From contig NZ_JANUDX010000014.1 in NCBI RefSeq assembly GCF_024810105.1, positions 32,450 to 96,449 of the forward strand: a DNA stretch of 64,000 nucleotides. The letters run 5' to 3'. Below are positions 44,414 through 52,332 of the stretch, piece after piece. Below the pieces are notes generated by a model, which did not search any database, had not been told where the DNA came from, and saw nothing but the letters and a program-made list of their open reading frames with translations. This stretch comes from Stenotrophomonas sp. BIGb0135. GTDB taxonomy: Bacteria; Pseudomonadota; Gammaproteobacteria; Xanthomonadales; Xanthomonadaceae. The stretch's first letter is position 1. Each line of letters begins with the position of its first letter. Made by a program: the position numbers and the translations under genes.

Positions 44414-44988
44414 CGGGCGCCCGGCGGGGCGCGCTCGGGTGCCGCCCACGCCTCGATCTCACCGGCCTGGAACGGCCCCAGCTTCTGCTTCAGGATGCGC
44501 CCGTCCGCATCCACCAGCACCGAATACGGCAACAGTCCCTGGCGATTGCCCAGGCGCACGCTGGCGTCGGCCGGGCCGGGGGTATCGAGCACGATCGGGT
44601 AGGCCACCGGCACGCGGGCCAGGAATCCGCGCACGCCCTCCTCGGTGTCCAGGGCCAGCCCCAGCACCTGCACGCCGCCGGCCGGTTGCGCGGCGGAAAA
44701 TGCCGCCAGCGCCGGCATCTCCTCCACGCATGGGCCACACCAGCTGGCCCACACGTTGATCAGCAGCGGGCGGCCGCCGAAGGTGGCCAGATCCACGGGG
44801 CGGCCGTTGATGTCCGGCAGGGTGATCGCCGGCAGCGGATCGCCGATGGCCGCGGCCGACGCCGGGGAGCGCACGCTCGGCGGCGACGGCGTCGCGGCGC
44901 GGTCGAAGAACCACACCCCGGCACCGATCCCGACCAAGGCGGCAAACGCGGCCACCAGCACCGTCCGGTGGGGTGGCCGCAGGCTCAT
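44410..44988 (-). CDS. TlpA-family thiol:disulfide oxidoreductase
   Basis: The 192-residue protein has an N-terminal membrane anchor (residues 8-28) and a thioredoxin-like domain with the active site WASWCGPCVEEMP. The later cis-Pro region is LLPYSVLVD. It is anchored in the inner membrane facing the periplasm and probably receives electrons from the DsbD encoded immediately upstream, with which it overlaps (ATGA). Confidence 0.9.
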   Translation of the reverse strand: MSLRPPHRTVLVAAFAALVGIGAGVWFFDRAATPSPPSVRSPASAAAIGDPLPAITLPDINGRPVDLATFGGRPLLINVWASWCGPCVEEMPALAAFSAAQPAGGVQVLGLALDTEEGVRGFLARVPVAYPIVLDTPGPADASVRLGNRQGLLPYSVLVDADGRILKQKLGPFQAGEIEAWAAPERAPPGAR

Positions 44989-47348
44989 CGTGCCGTCCGC
45001 AGCAGCGCTTCTTCCACGATGGCCTGGGTCAGCACGGTGGGCAGCACGGTCGGCGGCGCGCCGGGGCCGTACACCACGTACAGCGGCACGCCCACGGCCT
45101 TGTGTTCATCCAGGAACGCGGTGATGTCCGGGTCCACGTTGGTGTAGTCGCCGCGCATGTACACCGCGTTGGTGCGGCGCAGGGTGTCGTGGAAGGCGTT
45201 GGTGCCCAGCACCGCGCGTTCGTTGGCCTTGCAGGTCACGCACCAGTCGGCGGTCATGTTGACGAACACCACGCGGTTGTCCTGGCGCAGGCGGTCCAGC
45301 ATCTGCGGCGAGTACGCCACCACGTTGTCGGCGGCGGCCACCGCGGCCTTGGCCGGCGGCGCCAGCCGGGTCACGCCCCACACCGGCAGCAACGCGCCGA
45401 GCAGCAGCAGCACGGCCAGCAGGCTGCCGACGCGGTGGCTGCGCCACCGGCTGCGCTCGAACCACCACAGCGCCAGCGCCAGTACCACCAGCCCGCCCAG
45501 CACCAGGGTCATCGCATCCACACCGCGCTGCTTGCCCAGCACCCACAGCAGCCAGATGGCCGTGCCGTACATCGGGAACGCCAGCACGTGCTTGAGCGTC
45601 TCCATCCAGGCGCCGGGGCGCGGCAGGCGCTTGGCCAGCGAAGGAATGAAGCCGATCAGCAGGAACGGCAGCGCCAGGCCCAGGCCCAGTGCCAGGAACA
45701 CCAGCAGGGCCGGCACGGTATCGGTGGTGAACGCGTAGGCCAGCGGCAGGCCCATGAACGGCGCCACGCACGGGCTGGCCACCACGCAGGCGAGCACGCC
45801 GGTGAAGAAGTCGCCGACCGGGCCGCTGCGCGCGGCAAGCGACTGGCCCATCCCGCCCAGGCTGCCGCCCAGGGTGAACACGCCGGACAGGCTCAGGCCC
45901 ACGGTGAACATCAGGTACACCAGCGCGGCGATGAACCACGGGTGCTGCAGCTGGAAGCCCCAGCCGGCCGCCTGGCCGGCGGCGCGCAGCGCCAGCACCA
46001 GCGCGCCGATCGCCGCGAACGCCACCAGCACGCCGGCGGTGTACCACAGCGCATGGCTGCGCGCGCGCTGGCGGCTCTCACCGCTCTGCGCCACGCCCAG
46101 CACCTTCAGCGACAGGATCGGCAGCACGCACGGCATCAGGTTGAGGATCAGGCCGCCCAGCAGGGCCAGCAGCAGTGCGCCGATCAAGGTCGTCGGCGCG
46201 GCGTCGTCGCCCGGCGGGCGGGTGCGCTGCGCGTTGTCGGCACTGGCGTCGGGCGCCACGCCGGCATCGATCGCCGCCGGCGCCGTCTCGTTCGGGCGGA
46301 TCAGCATCGGCTGGGTGGCGATCCCGGCCGTGTCGCGCTCGCGCACGTTGGTACGGGTGACCTTGCCCGGCAGCGGGGCGATCACGTCGTTCCTGTGCGC
46401 GGCTTCATCGGCACTGGCGTTGACCTTGCCGGCGGGCAGCGACAGCTTCACCCGGCGCGTCATCGGCGGGTAGCAGATGCCGTCGGTCTGGCAGCCCTGG
46501 AAGGTGATCACCAGGGTGGTGTCGACCGCCTCGGGGCGGCTGCGGCGCAGCGGCAACTTGACGTCCACCTGGTCGAAATAGACCGCCACGTCGCCGAAGT
46601 GTTCGTCGCGGTGCGACTTGGCCGCGGGCCACAACGGCTTGTCCGCGCGCAGGCCGGCGGCGCCCTCCAGCTTCAGCGAGGTGCGGTCGCGGTACAGGTA
46701 ATAGCCCGGTGCCGGGCTGAAACGCAGCAGCACCGTGTTGCCATCGTCGACGATCGCATCGAAGCCGAAGGCGCGCTCGGACGGCAGCGGCAGTGACTGG
46801 GCCGTGCTGGTACCCGGCAGGCGCAGGCCACCGCCGCTGTTGCCGGCCAACGGGTTGTTGAAAGGCGAGCCCGTGGCCGGTGCCGCCGCAGCCACCGCTG
46901 CACTGCTCCCCGCACCGGCGGGCAACGTCACTTTGACGCTGCGCTTCTGCGGCGGGTAGCACACGCCAGCGTCGGCGCAGCCCTGGTAGCGGATCTCCAG
47001 CGTCACCGTGTCGGTGCCGTCGGCGGCCTTGCCCGGCAGCACCGCGGTCAGGCGTTCGCGGTAGGTTTCCACCTCGCCGAAGAAATCGTCCTGGTGTTTC
47101 TTGCCGGCCGGCATCTGCAGCGCCTCGGCGGCGAAGCCGGCGTCGGCCTTGACCGTGGTGCGATGGCGGTAGAGGTAGTACCCCGGCGCGATCTTCCAGC
47201 TGATCTCGATGCGGTCGCGATCCCGCGCCTGCGCACTCAGCCCGAAGGCCTCGTCCACCGGCAGCAGGTCCTTCTCGCTGACAGCCAGCGCCGGCAGGGA
47301 CACCACGAACAACGCGCACAGCGCGGCAATACGACCAAACAGGGTCAT
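44985..47348 (-). CDS. dsbD: Thiol:disulfide interchange protein DsbD with duplicated N-terminal domain
   Basis: The 787-residue protein has a signal peptide and two consecutive DsbD-alpha domains, each with its own redox cysteine pair (GCADAGVCYPP at about residue 122 and GCQTDGICYPP at about 285). A membrane domain of eight or so helices carries the cysteines in MPCVLPIL and VASPCVAPF, and the C-terminal thioredoxin domain has DWCVTCK. It carries electrons from cytosolic thioredoxin to periplasmic proteins. E. coli DsbD (565 residues) has only one alpha domain. It overlaps cutA upstream and the tlpA-like gene downstream, so the three form one operon. Confidence 0.93.
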   Translation of the reverse strand: MTLFGRIAALCALFVVSLPALAVSEKDLLPVDEAFGLSAQARDRDRIEISWKIAPGYYLYRHRTTVKADAGFAAEALQMPAGKKHQDDFFGEVETYRERLTAVLPGKAADGTDTVTLEIRYQGCADAGVCYPPQKRSVKVTLPAGAGSSAAVAAAAPATGSPFNNPLAGNSGGGLRLPGTSTAQSLPLPSERAFGFDAIVDDGNTVLLRFSPAPGYYLYRDRTSLKLEGAAGLRADKPLWPAAKSHRDEHFGDVAVYFDQVDVKLPLRRSRPEAVDTTLVITFQGCQTDGICYPPMTRRVKLSLPAGKVNASADEAAHRNDVIAPLPGKVTRTNVRERDTAGIATQPMLIRPNETAPAAIDAGVAPDASADNAQRTRPPGDDAAPTTLIGALLLALLGGLILNLMPCVLPILSLKVLGVAQSGESRQRARSHALWYTAGVLVAFAAIGALVLALRAAGQAAGWGFQLQHPWFIAALVYLMFTVGLSLSGVFTLGGSLGGMGQSLAARSGPVGDFFTGVLACVVASPCVAPFMGLPLAYAFTTDTVPALLVFLALGLGLALPFLLIGFIPSLAKRLPRPGAWMETLKHVLAFPMYGTAIWLLWVLGKQRGVDAMTLVLGGLVVLALALWWFERSRWRSHRVGSLLAVLLLLGALLPVWGVTRLAPPAKAAVAAADNVVAYSPQMLDRLRQDNRVVFVNMTADWCVTCKANERAVLGTNAFHDTLRRTNAVYMRGDYTNVDPDITAFLDEHKAVGVPLYVVYGPGAPPTVLPTVLTQAIVEEALLRTAR

Positions 47349-47686
47349 CAATCAATTTCCTCTCGGGTCTGTGCCCGAATCCAATCCAGGTACGCCGGCA
47401 GGCCAGCGCGGGTTTCGACCGCGATGCACTCCGGGAGTTCATACGGGTGCAGGGCCTGCACGCGCGCGATGGCCGCGTCCAGGCGGCTGCCGGTGGTCTT
47501 GATCAGCAGTTGGACCTCGTGGTCCTCGCAGATCTCCCCGTGCCAGCGGTACGTGGCGTGCGCCGCGTCCAGGCGGGTAACGCAGGCCGCCAGGCGTTCT
47601 TCCACCAGCGCACGCGCCAGCCGCGCCGCGGTCGCCGCGTCGGGGCAGGTGGTGAACAGAATGAATACGGGATCGGCGATCGACAT
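47348..47686 (-). CDS. cutA: Divalent-cation tolerance protein CutA
   Basis: The 112-residue protein shows the CutA signature: FTTCPDAATAARLARALVEERLAACV at the start (read in two parts, FTTCPDAATAAR and LVEERLAACV), then WHGEICEDHEVQLLIKT and HPYELPE. CutA forms very stable trimers and is loosely linked to copper tolerance. The cutA-dsbD order with overlapping stop and start (ATGA) is common in gammaproteobacteria. Confidence 0.95.
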   Translation of the reverse strand: MSIADPVFILFTTCPDAATAARLARALVEERLAACVTRLDAAHATYRWHGEICEDHEVQLLIKTTGSRLDAAIARVQALHPYELPECIAVETRAGLPAYLDWIRAQTREEID

Positions 47687-47756
47687 GACCGCCGAGTATA
47701 GGACCGTGGGATGCCAATGGTCCGACCGGCGCCGTTGCGGCGCCGGTCGGCGGGGC

Positions 47757-49559
47757 TCAGTTGAGCAGCTGGCAGGTGCTCGGCTTGGCCGAGGTGAACA
47801 GGCCCGGGGTCGCCCACTCGGGGTGGTCGATGAACGGGTTGCGGTTGCCCTGGAAGCTGTAGATCACTTCATTGCGGGCACGTTCGGCGGCATCCGGCGG
47901 GTCGGCCAGGTGCCACTCGATCAGCGTCGAGAGCAGGCCCATGTAGGCCGGCGAGGCCGACGTCTTGACGATCTTGCTGCGGTCGTCGGTCAGTTCCAGG
48001 TCCGGCTCGGACTGGCCGGTCTTGGCGTCTTTGCCCCCCTCGTAGCGGATCGCCATGTACATCACCGCGCGCGCCATGTCGCCCTTGCGGTGGCCCCACA
48101 CTTCAAACGTGCCGGTGTTGCCGTCCGGCGTGCGTACCCAGTTGGAGTTGCCCGGGTAGCCGCCGCTGCCACCGCCGAACCCGTTGTTGGCCTCGGTGGC
48201 GCGCTCGCCGCAGTTGCTGTCGCATTTGCCGAAGGGCTTGTTGCCGCGGTCGGCGTTCCACTGCGCGTCGGTCAGGTACAGCATGTGGGTGTCGGTGTAG
48301 GGCGCATACGGCAGGCCCTTGTCACCGGTGGTGCTGGCAAAGCCCAGCGAGTTGGGCCAGGTGTGCTCGCGGTTGTAGGTCAGGCCGCTGCCGGTGCCCG
48401 CGCGGCCGCTCACCTTGGTGTAGCTGCGGTTGCGGTAGGCGTCCAGGATCTTGCCGCTGTTGTTGGGATCCTCGTCGGCGATCTCCAGGATGGTCCAGGT
48501 GCTGGTACCCGAGCCGCTGTAGGGGTAGGCGGTGTGGCCCTTGATGGTCTCGTGCAGCGAGCAGCGCAGCTGGCTAGGGTTGCTGGTGTTGACCCGCGAG
48601 TAGTACTCGCCCGGCGTGCCGGGGTTGCCGGGATCGGGGTTGCCCGGGTCCGGGTTGCCGGTGCCGCTGGCCACGGTGAAGGCGATGCGGGTGTCGGCGG
48701 CCGGATGCGCGCCCTGTGCATCGGTGATGCGGCTGGCGCGGATATCGAAGCGGCACGCCTCGCCAGCCACCAGGGCGGTGTTGGTGGACAGGGTGAAGCG
48801 GCTGCCACTGCTGGCGTGGGTCAGCGGCACCGTGCCGGACTGGCCGCAGCTGAGCACGAAGGCGCCGCTGGCCAGGCTGACCGTTTCGCTGAAGGTTACG
48901 CCCAGGTCGGCGGCGGCCGGGAAGGTGCTGGCCCCCTGTTCCGGGGTGGTGGTGCTCACCGAGGGCGGGGTGTTCGGGCCGGTGCCACCGCCGCCGCTGA
49001 AGGTCTGCCCGGCGTTGCAGGCACCGAAGGTCTGCGCGCCCGAGGCTGCCCAGGTGAAGTGGGCGTACTGGCTGCCATTGCCGGTGAGCTGCAGGGAGGT
49101 GCCCGGGGCGGTGCTGTTGCTCTCGCTGACCGGGATGTTCTGGCTGGTCAGGCCCGCGGCCGGACCACCGGCGGCGGTGATGGTGCCTTCGTAGCTGATG
49201 AACTGGACCACCTTGCCGCTGCCATCCACCAGCGCGATGCCGTCGTTGGCGCCGTTCTGGATGCCGTTGCTCGGGTAGCTGACCGTGGCGATGCTGGCCT
49301 TGCCGCAGCTGGCCGCGCTGCCGGCCGGCACCGGGTTGTTGGCGTACACGGTGGCCGCCGACGGGGTGCTGCCGTTGTAGAGGTACAGCCGGTAGCTGGA
49401 CAGGTCCTCGCCACCGGTGGCCACCACCTCGATGGCCTCGCCGACGTCGCCGGCGGCGGTGCTGTCGTCGTAGTGCAGTTCATTGATGAATACATCCGCC
49501 TGGGCGGTGCCGGCCAACGCCAGCAGGCACCCCAGGGACAGCGGTGTGAGCAACCTCAT
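47757..49559 (-). CDS. Secreted endonuclease I-family nuclease with N-terminal lamin-tail and Ig-like domains
   Basis: The 600-residue protein has a signal peptide (ending AQA-D) and a lamin-tail-like domain (FINELHYDDSTAAGDVGEAIE, about residues 20-170). A bacterial Ig-like domain (about 195-305) follows, then a PDPGNPDPGNPG linker and a C-terminal His-Me-finger nuclease of the endonuclease I/Bsn type with the catalytic NREHTWPNS motif and RGNKPFGKCD. It probably degrades extracellular DNA or RNA for nutrient use or biofilm turnover. It is separate from the cutA operon. Confidence 0.9.
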   Translation of the reverse strand: MRLLTPLSLGCLLALAGTAQADVFINELHYDDSTAAGDVGEAIEVVATGGEDLSSYRLYLYNGSTPSAATVYANNPVPAGSAASCGKASIATVSYPSNGIQNGANDGIALVDGSGKVVQFISYEGTITAAGGPAAGLTSQNIPVSESNSTAPGTSLQLTGNGSQYAHFTWAASGAQTFGACNAGQTFSGGGGTGPNTPPSVSTTTPEQGASTFPAAADLGVTFSETVSLASGAFVLSCGQSGTVPLTHASSGSRFTLSTNTALVAGEACRFDIRASRITDAQGAHPAADTRIAFTVASGTGNPDPGNPDPGNPGTPGEYYSRVNTSNPSQLRCSLHETIKGHTAYPYSGSGTSTWTILEIADEDPNNSGKILDAYRNRSYTKVSGRAGTGSGLTYNREHTWPNSLGFASTTGDKGLPYAPYTDTHMLYLTDAQWNADRGNKPFGKCDSNCGERATEANNGFGGGSGGYPGNSNWVRTPDGNTGTFEVWGHRKGDMARAVMYMAIRYEGGKDAKTGQSEPDLELTDDRSKIVKTSASPAYMGLLSTLIEWHLADPPDAAERARNEVIYSFQGNRNPFIDHPEWATPGLFTSAKPSTCQLLN

Positions 49560-49610
49560 CTACGTCTCCTTGTGATTGGGTATCGCCGGCCGAATCTAAT
49601 CAATCCAGAT

Positions 49611-49630
49611 GACACATCTATCGATGTGTC
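49611..49630. repeat. Short perfect inverted repeat upstream of the nuclease gene
   Basis: GACACATC-tatc-GATGTGTC, eight perfectly complementary bases on each side of four, about 50 bp upstream of the nuclease start. It could be an operator or a small hairpin. Confidence 0.5.
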
Positions 49631-49685
49631 GTAATCGGCCTCCCACAGTGGGACGTGCGTCAAGAAAATGGCGGTTGGTGGGGGA

Positions 49686-49885
49686 GGTAGGTGGGGCGCT
49701 GGGACTCCATACCCTTCCGGCGACGCCTCCCCCCTTATTTCGCCTCAAGCGGGAGTCGGTGGATCGGGCGCTGGGCCCCATACCCTTTCCGGCAAATGTC
49801 CCCCGGCGTCGGCCTGCGGCCGCCCCCTCCTCCTTTATTTCGCCTCCAAGGGCATGGGGCCCCAGCGCCCGACCCACCGACCAAA
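49686..49885. repeat. Degenerate direct and inverted repeats in a 620-bp intergenic region
   Basis: A motif of the form GTCGGTGGRTCGGGCGCTGG followed by gCCCCATACCCTTtCCGGC occurs at 49751-49792. It occurs in weaker form at 49686-49717 and on the opposite strand at 49846-49885. Each copy is associated with a CCTTATTTCGCCTC-like string (49733-49746; 49831-49844). The stretch 49560-50040 otherwise has no supported gene; open frames there are low-complexity and owe their openness to these repeats. Confidence 0.55.
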
Positions 49886-50040
49886 GTCAGAAGCCGGCTT
49901 TCCCGCTTGTTTCCGCAAGCCGCTACGGGGCCCTCACGCTCGCGGCAGTCCCGAACGGGGACAGGGAGCTTTGCCTTTGCCTTTGCCCTTGCCGTTGTCC
50001 TTGAACCCACACGCAGCCCGGAAAAATTTCGACCCTGCCC

Positions 50041-50068
50041 CTTGAAAGGCGCGCACCCAGCACCATCT
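50041..50068 (+). promoter_or_regulatory. Heat-shock (sigma-32 type) promoter of groESL
   Basis: CTTGAAA at 50041-50047 equals the sigma-32 -35 consensus, and CACCATCT at 50061-50068 matches seven of eight bases of the -10 consensus CCCCATNT. The spacer is 13 bases. Transcription would start near 50075, about 110 bases before groES. Confidence 0.8.
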
Positions 50069-50077
50069 CTGCTCCGT

Positions 50078-50098
50078 ACCCGCACTGCCGGGTTTTTT
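50078..50098 (+). terminator. Terminator-like hairpin between the groESL promoter and CIRCE-like site
   Basis: The arms CCCG (50079-50082) and CGGG (50089-50092), extended by an A-T pair, are followed by six T. The stem is weak. It lies just downstream of the predicted heat-shock start, so it may be an attenuator, the terminator of an upstream transcript, or coincidence. Confidence 0.35.
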
Positions 50099-50109
50099 CG
50101 TGAGCGTGG

Positions 50110-50136
50110 CTGGCAGTCGCCTTGTGCGAGTGCTAA
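50110..50136 (+). promoter_or_regulatory. CIRCE-like HrcA operator with a degenerate left arm
   Basis: GAGTGCTAA (50128-50136) is an exact right arm of CIRCE. The left arm, at the required nine-base spacing, is CTGGCAGTC (50110-50118), matching TTAGCACTC at six of nine positions. It lies 48 bp before groES. HrcA normally represses groESL through this element. Confidence 0.75.
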
Positions 50137-50183
50137 CATCGCCAGACTTTCCTAGACCAATCAACAACTTAAAAGGGTCTCAC

Positions 50184-50471
50184 ATGAGCATCAAGCCGCT
50201 TCATGACCGCGTTGTAGTCAAGCCGATCGAAGCCGACGAAATCTCGTCCGGCGGCATCGTGATTCCGGATTCCGCCAAGGAAAAGTCGACCAAGGGTGAA
50301 GTCGTGGCCGTCGGCCCGGGCAAGCCCCTGGACAACGGCAGCGTCCGCGCGCCGTCGCTGAAGGTCGGTGACAAGGTCATCTACGGCCAGTACGCCGGCA
50401 GCAGCTACAAGTCTGAAGGCGTCGAGTACAAGGTCCTGCGCGAAGACGACATCCTCGCCATCGTCGGCTGA
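50184..50471 (+). CDS. groES: Co-chaperonin GroES
   Basis: The 95-residue protein is a full-length GroES: IKPLHDRVVVKPIEADEISS at the N-terminus, the mobile-loop region with GGIVIPDSAKEKS and the C-terminal YKVLREDDILAIV. It caps GroEL to create the folding chamber. It is followed 89 bp later by groEL and preceded by a sigma-32-type promoter and a CIRCE-like site. An upstream GTG in frame (50100) is rejected because the family starts at this ATG, which has AAGGG nearby. Confidence 0.99.
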   Translation: MSIKPLHDRVVVKPIEADEISSGGIVIPDSAKEKSTKGEVVAVGPGKPLDNGSVRAPSLKVGDKVIYGQYAGSSYKSEGVEYKVLREDDILAIVG

Positions 50472-50560
50472 GTGATGCCGCCGGCCCGTGCCGGCGCGTC
50501 CGCAATTTCCCCCATTCAAGCAGCCGGGCTCGGCCCGGCTCTCCATAAAAGGTAATCGCA

Positions 50561-52210
50561 ATGGCTGCCAAAGATATTCGTTTCGGTGAAGATGCCCGCT
50601 CGCGCATGGTGCGCGGCGTCAACGTGCTCGCCAATGCCGTGAAGGCCACCCTGGGCCCGAAGGGCCGCAACGTCGTGCTCGAGAAGAGCTTCGGCGCCCC
50701 GACCATCACCAAGGATGGCGTGTCCGTCGCCAAGGAAATCGAACTGGCTGACAAGTTCGAGAACATGGGCGCCCAGATGGTGAAGGAAGTCGCTTCCCGC
50801 ACCAACGACGACGCCGGCGACGGCACCACCACCGCCACCGTGCTGGCCCAGGCCCTGATCCGCGAAGGCGCCAAGGCCGTCGCTGCCGGCATGAACCCGA
50901 TGGACCTCAAGCGCGGTATCGACAAGGCCGTCATCGCCGCCGTCGCCGAGCTGAAGAACATCTCCAAGCCGACCGCCGACGACAAGGCCATTGCCCAGGT
51001 CGGTACGATCTCGGCCAACTCCGACGAGTCGATCGGCAACATCATCGCCGAAGCGATGCGCCGCGTGACCAAGGAAGGCGTCATCACCGTTGAAGAAGGC
51101 TCGGGCCTGGACAACGAGCTGGACGTCGTCGAAGGCATGCAGTTCGACCGTGGCTACCTGTCCCCGTACTTCATCAACAACCAGCAGTCGCAGACCGCCG
51201 ACCTGGACGATCCCTACGTGCTGCTGCACGACAAGAAGATCTCCAACGTGCGTGACCTGCTGCCGGTGCTGGAAGGCGTCGCCAAGGCCGGCAAGCCGCT
51301 GCTGATCATCGCCGAAGACATCGAAGGCGAAGCGCTGGCCACCCTGGTCGTCAACACCATCCGTGGCATCGTCAAGGTCGTGGCCGTCAAGGCACCGGGC
51401 TTCGGCGACCGTCGCAAGGCGATGCTGGAAGACATGGCCGTGCTGACCGGCGGCACCGTGATCTCCGAGGAAATCGGTCTGTCGCTGGAAAAGGCGACGA
51501 TCAAGGACCTGGGCCGCGCCAAGAAGGTGCAGGTCTCCAAGGAAAACACCACCATCATCGACGGTGCCGGCGAGAAGGCCAACATCGATGCGCGCGTGAC
51601 CCAGATCAAGACCCAGATCGAAGACACCTCGTCCGATTACGACCGTGAAAAGCTGCAGGAACGCGTGGCCAAGCTGGCCGGCGGCGTTGCCGTGATCAAG
51701 GTCGGCGCCTCGACCGAAATCGAAATGAAGGAAAAGAAGGATCGCGTCGACGACGCCCTGCACGCGACCCGTGCAGCCGTTGAAGAAGGCGTGGTCCCGG
51801 GCGGCGGCGTGGCCCTGGTCCGTGCCGTCACCGCACTGGCCGGCCTGAAGGGTGCCAACGAAGACCAGAACCACGGCATCCAGATCGCCCTGCGCGCGAT
51901 GGAAGCCCCGCTGCGCGAAATCGTCGCCAACGCCGGCGAAGAGCCGTCGGTCATCGTCAACAAGGTCAAGGAAGGCACCGGTAGCTACGGCTACAACGCG
52001 GCCACCGGCGAATTCGGCGACATGCTGGAATTCGGCATCCTGGACCCGACCAAGGTGACCCGTTCGGCGCTGCAGAACGCGGCCTCGATCGCCGGCCTGA
52101 TGATCACCACCGAAGCCATGGTTGCCGAAGCCCCGAAGAAGGATGACGGCGCTGGCGCAGCGGGCGGCGGCATGGGTGGCATGGGCGGCATGGGCGGCAT
52201 GGACTTCTGA
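50561..52210 (+). CDS. groEL: Chaperonin GroEL
   Basis: The 549-residue protein is a canonical GroEL: AAKDIRFGEDARSRMVRGVN, ATP-site DGTTTATVLAQA, and the C-terminal Gly-Gly-Met repeats (GGGMGGMGGMGGMDF). It forms the 14-mer folding chamber with GroES. The codon usage is strongly biased, as in highly expressed genes. A GTAG-type palindrome and a strong intrinsic terminator follow. Confidence 0.99.
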   Translation: MAAKDIRFGEDARSRMVRGVNVLANAVKATLGPKGRNVVLEKSFGAPTITKDGVSVAKEIELADKFENMGAQMVKEVASRTNDDAGDGTTTATVLAQALIREGAKAVAAGMNPMDLKRGIDKAVIAAVAELKNISKPTADDKAIAQVGTISANSDESIGNIIAEAMRRVTKEGVITVEEGSGLDNELDVVEGMQFDRGYLSPYFINNQQSQTADLDDPYVLLHDKKISNVRDLLPVLEGVAKAGKPLLIIAEDIEGEALATLVVNTIRGIVKVVAVKAPGFGDRRKAMLEDMAVLTGGTVISEEIGLSLEKATIKDLGRAKKVQVSKENTTIIDGAGEKANIDARVTQIKTQIEDTSSDYDREKLQERVAKLAGGVAVIKVGASTEIEMKEKKDRVDDALHATRAAVEEGVVPGGGVALVRAVTALAGLKGANEDQNHGIQIALRAMEAPLREIVANAGEEPSVIVNKVKEGTGSYGYNAATGEFGDMLEFGILDPTKVTRSALQNAASIAGLMITTEAMVAEAPKKDDGAGAAGGGMGGMGGMGGMDF

Positions 52211-52247
52211 TGGAGAGGCCGGCCATCGGTCGGCACACATCGGAGCG

Positions 52248-52275
52248 GTAGGTACCGACCGTGGTCGGTACCACC
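52248..52275 (+). repeat. GTAG-type palindromic repeat behind groEL
   Basis: GTA followed by GGTACCGACC (52251-52260), two bases, and GGTCGGTACC (52263-52272): a ten-base perfect stem. The GTAG start and overall form match the repeats at 58664-58786 and 60165-60189. It may protect the 3' end of the groESL mRNA. Confidence 0.65.
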
Positions 52276-52293
52276 ATCCGCCAACGCACGACG

Positions 52294-52322
52294 AAAAACC
52301 CCGCCGGAAGGCGGGGTTTTTT
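52294..52322 (+). terminator. Intrinsic terminator of groESL
   Basis: CCCCGCC (52299-52305), loop GGAA, GGCGGGG (52310-52316), followed by six T and preceded by five A, so it could act in both directions. The gene on the opposite strand ends at 52333. Confidence 0.9.
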
Positions 52323-52332
52323 GTTGTCGACG

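Noticed and set aside
49609..50155. Several overlapping frames before groES
   Set aside because: They run through degenerate repeats and the groESL promoter region; low-complexity, no start signals.
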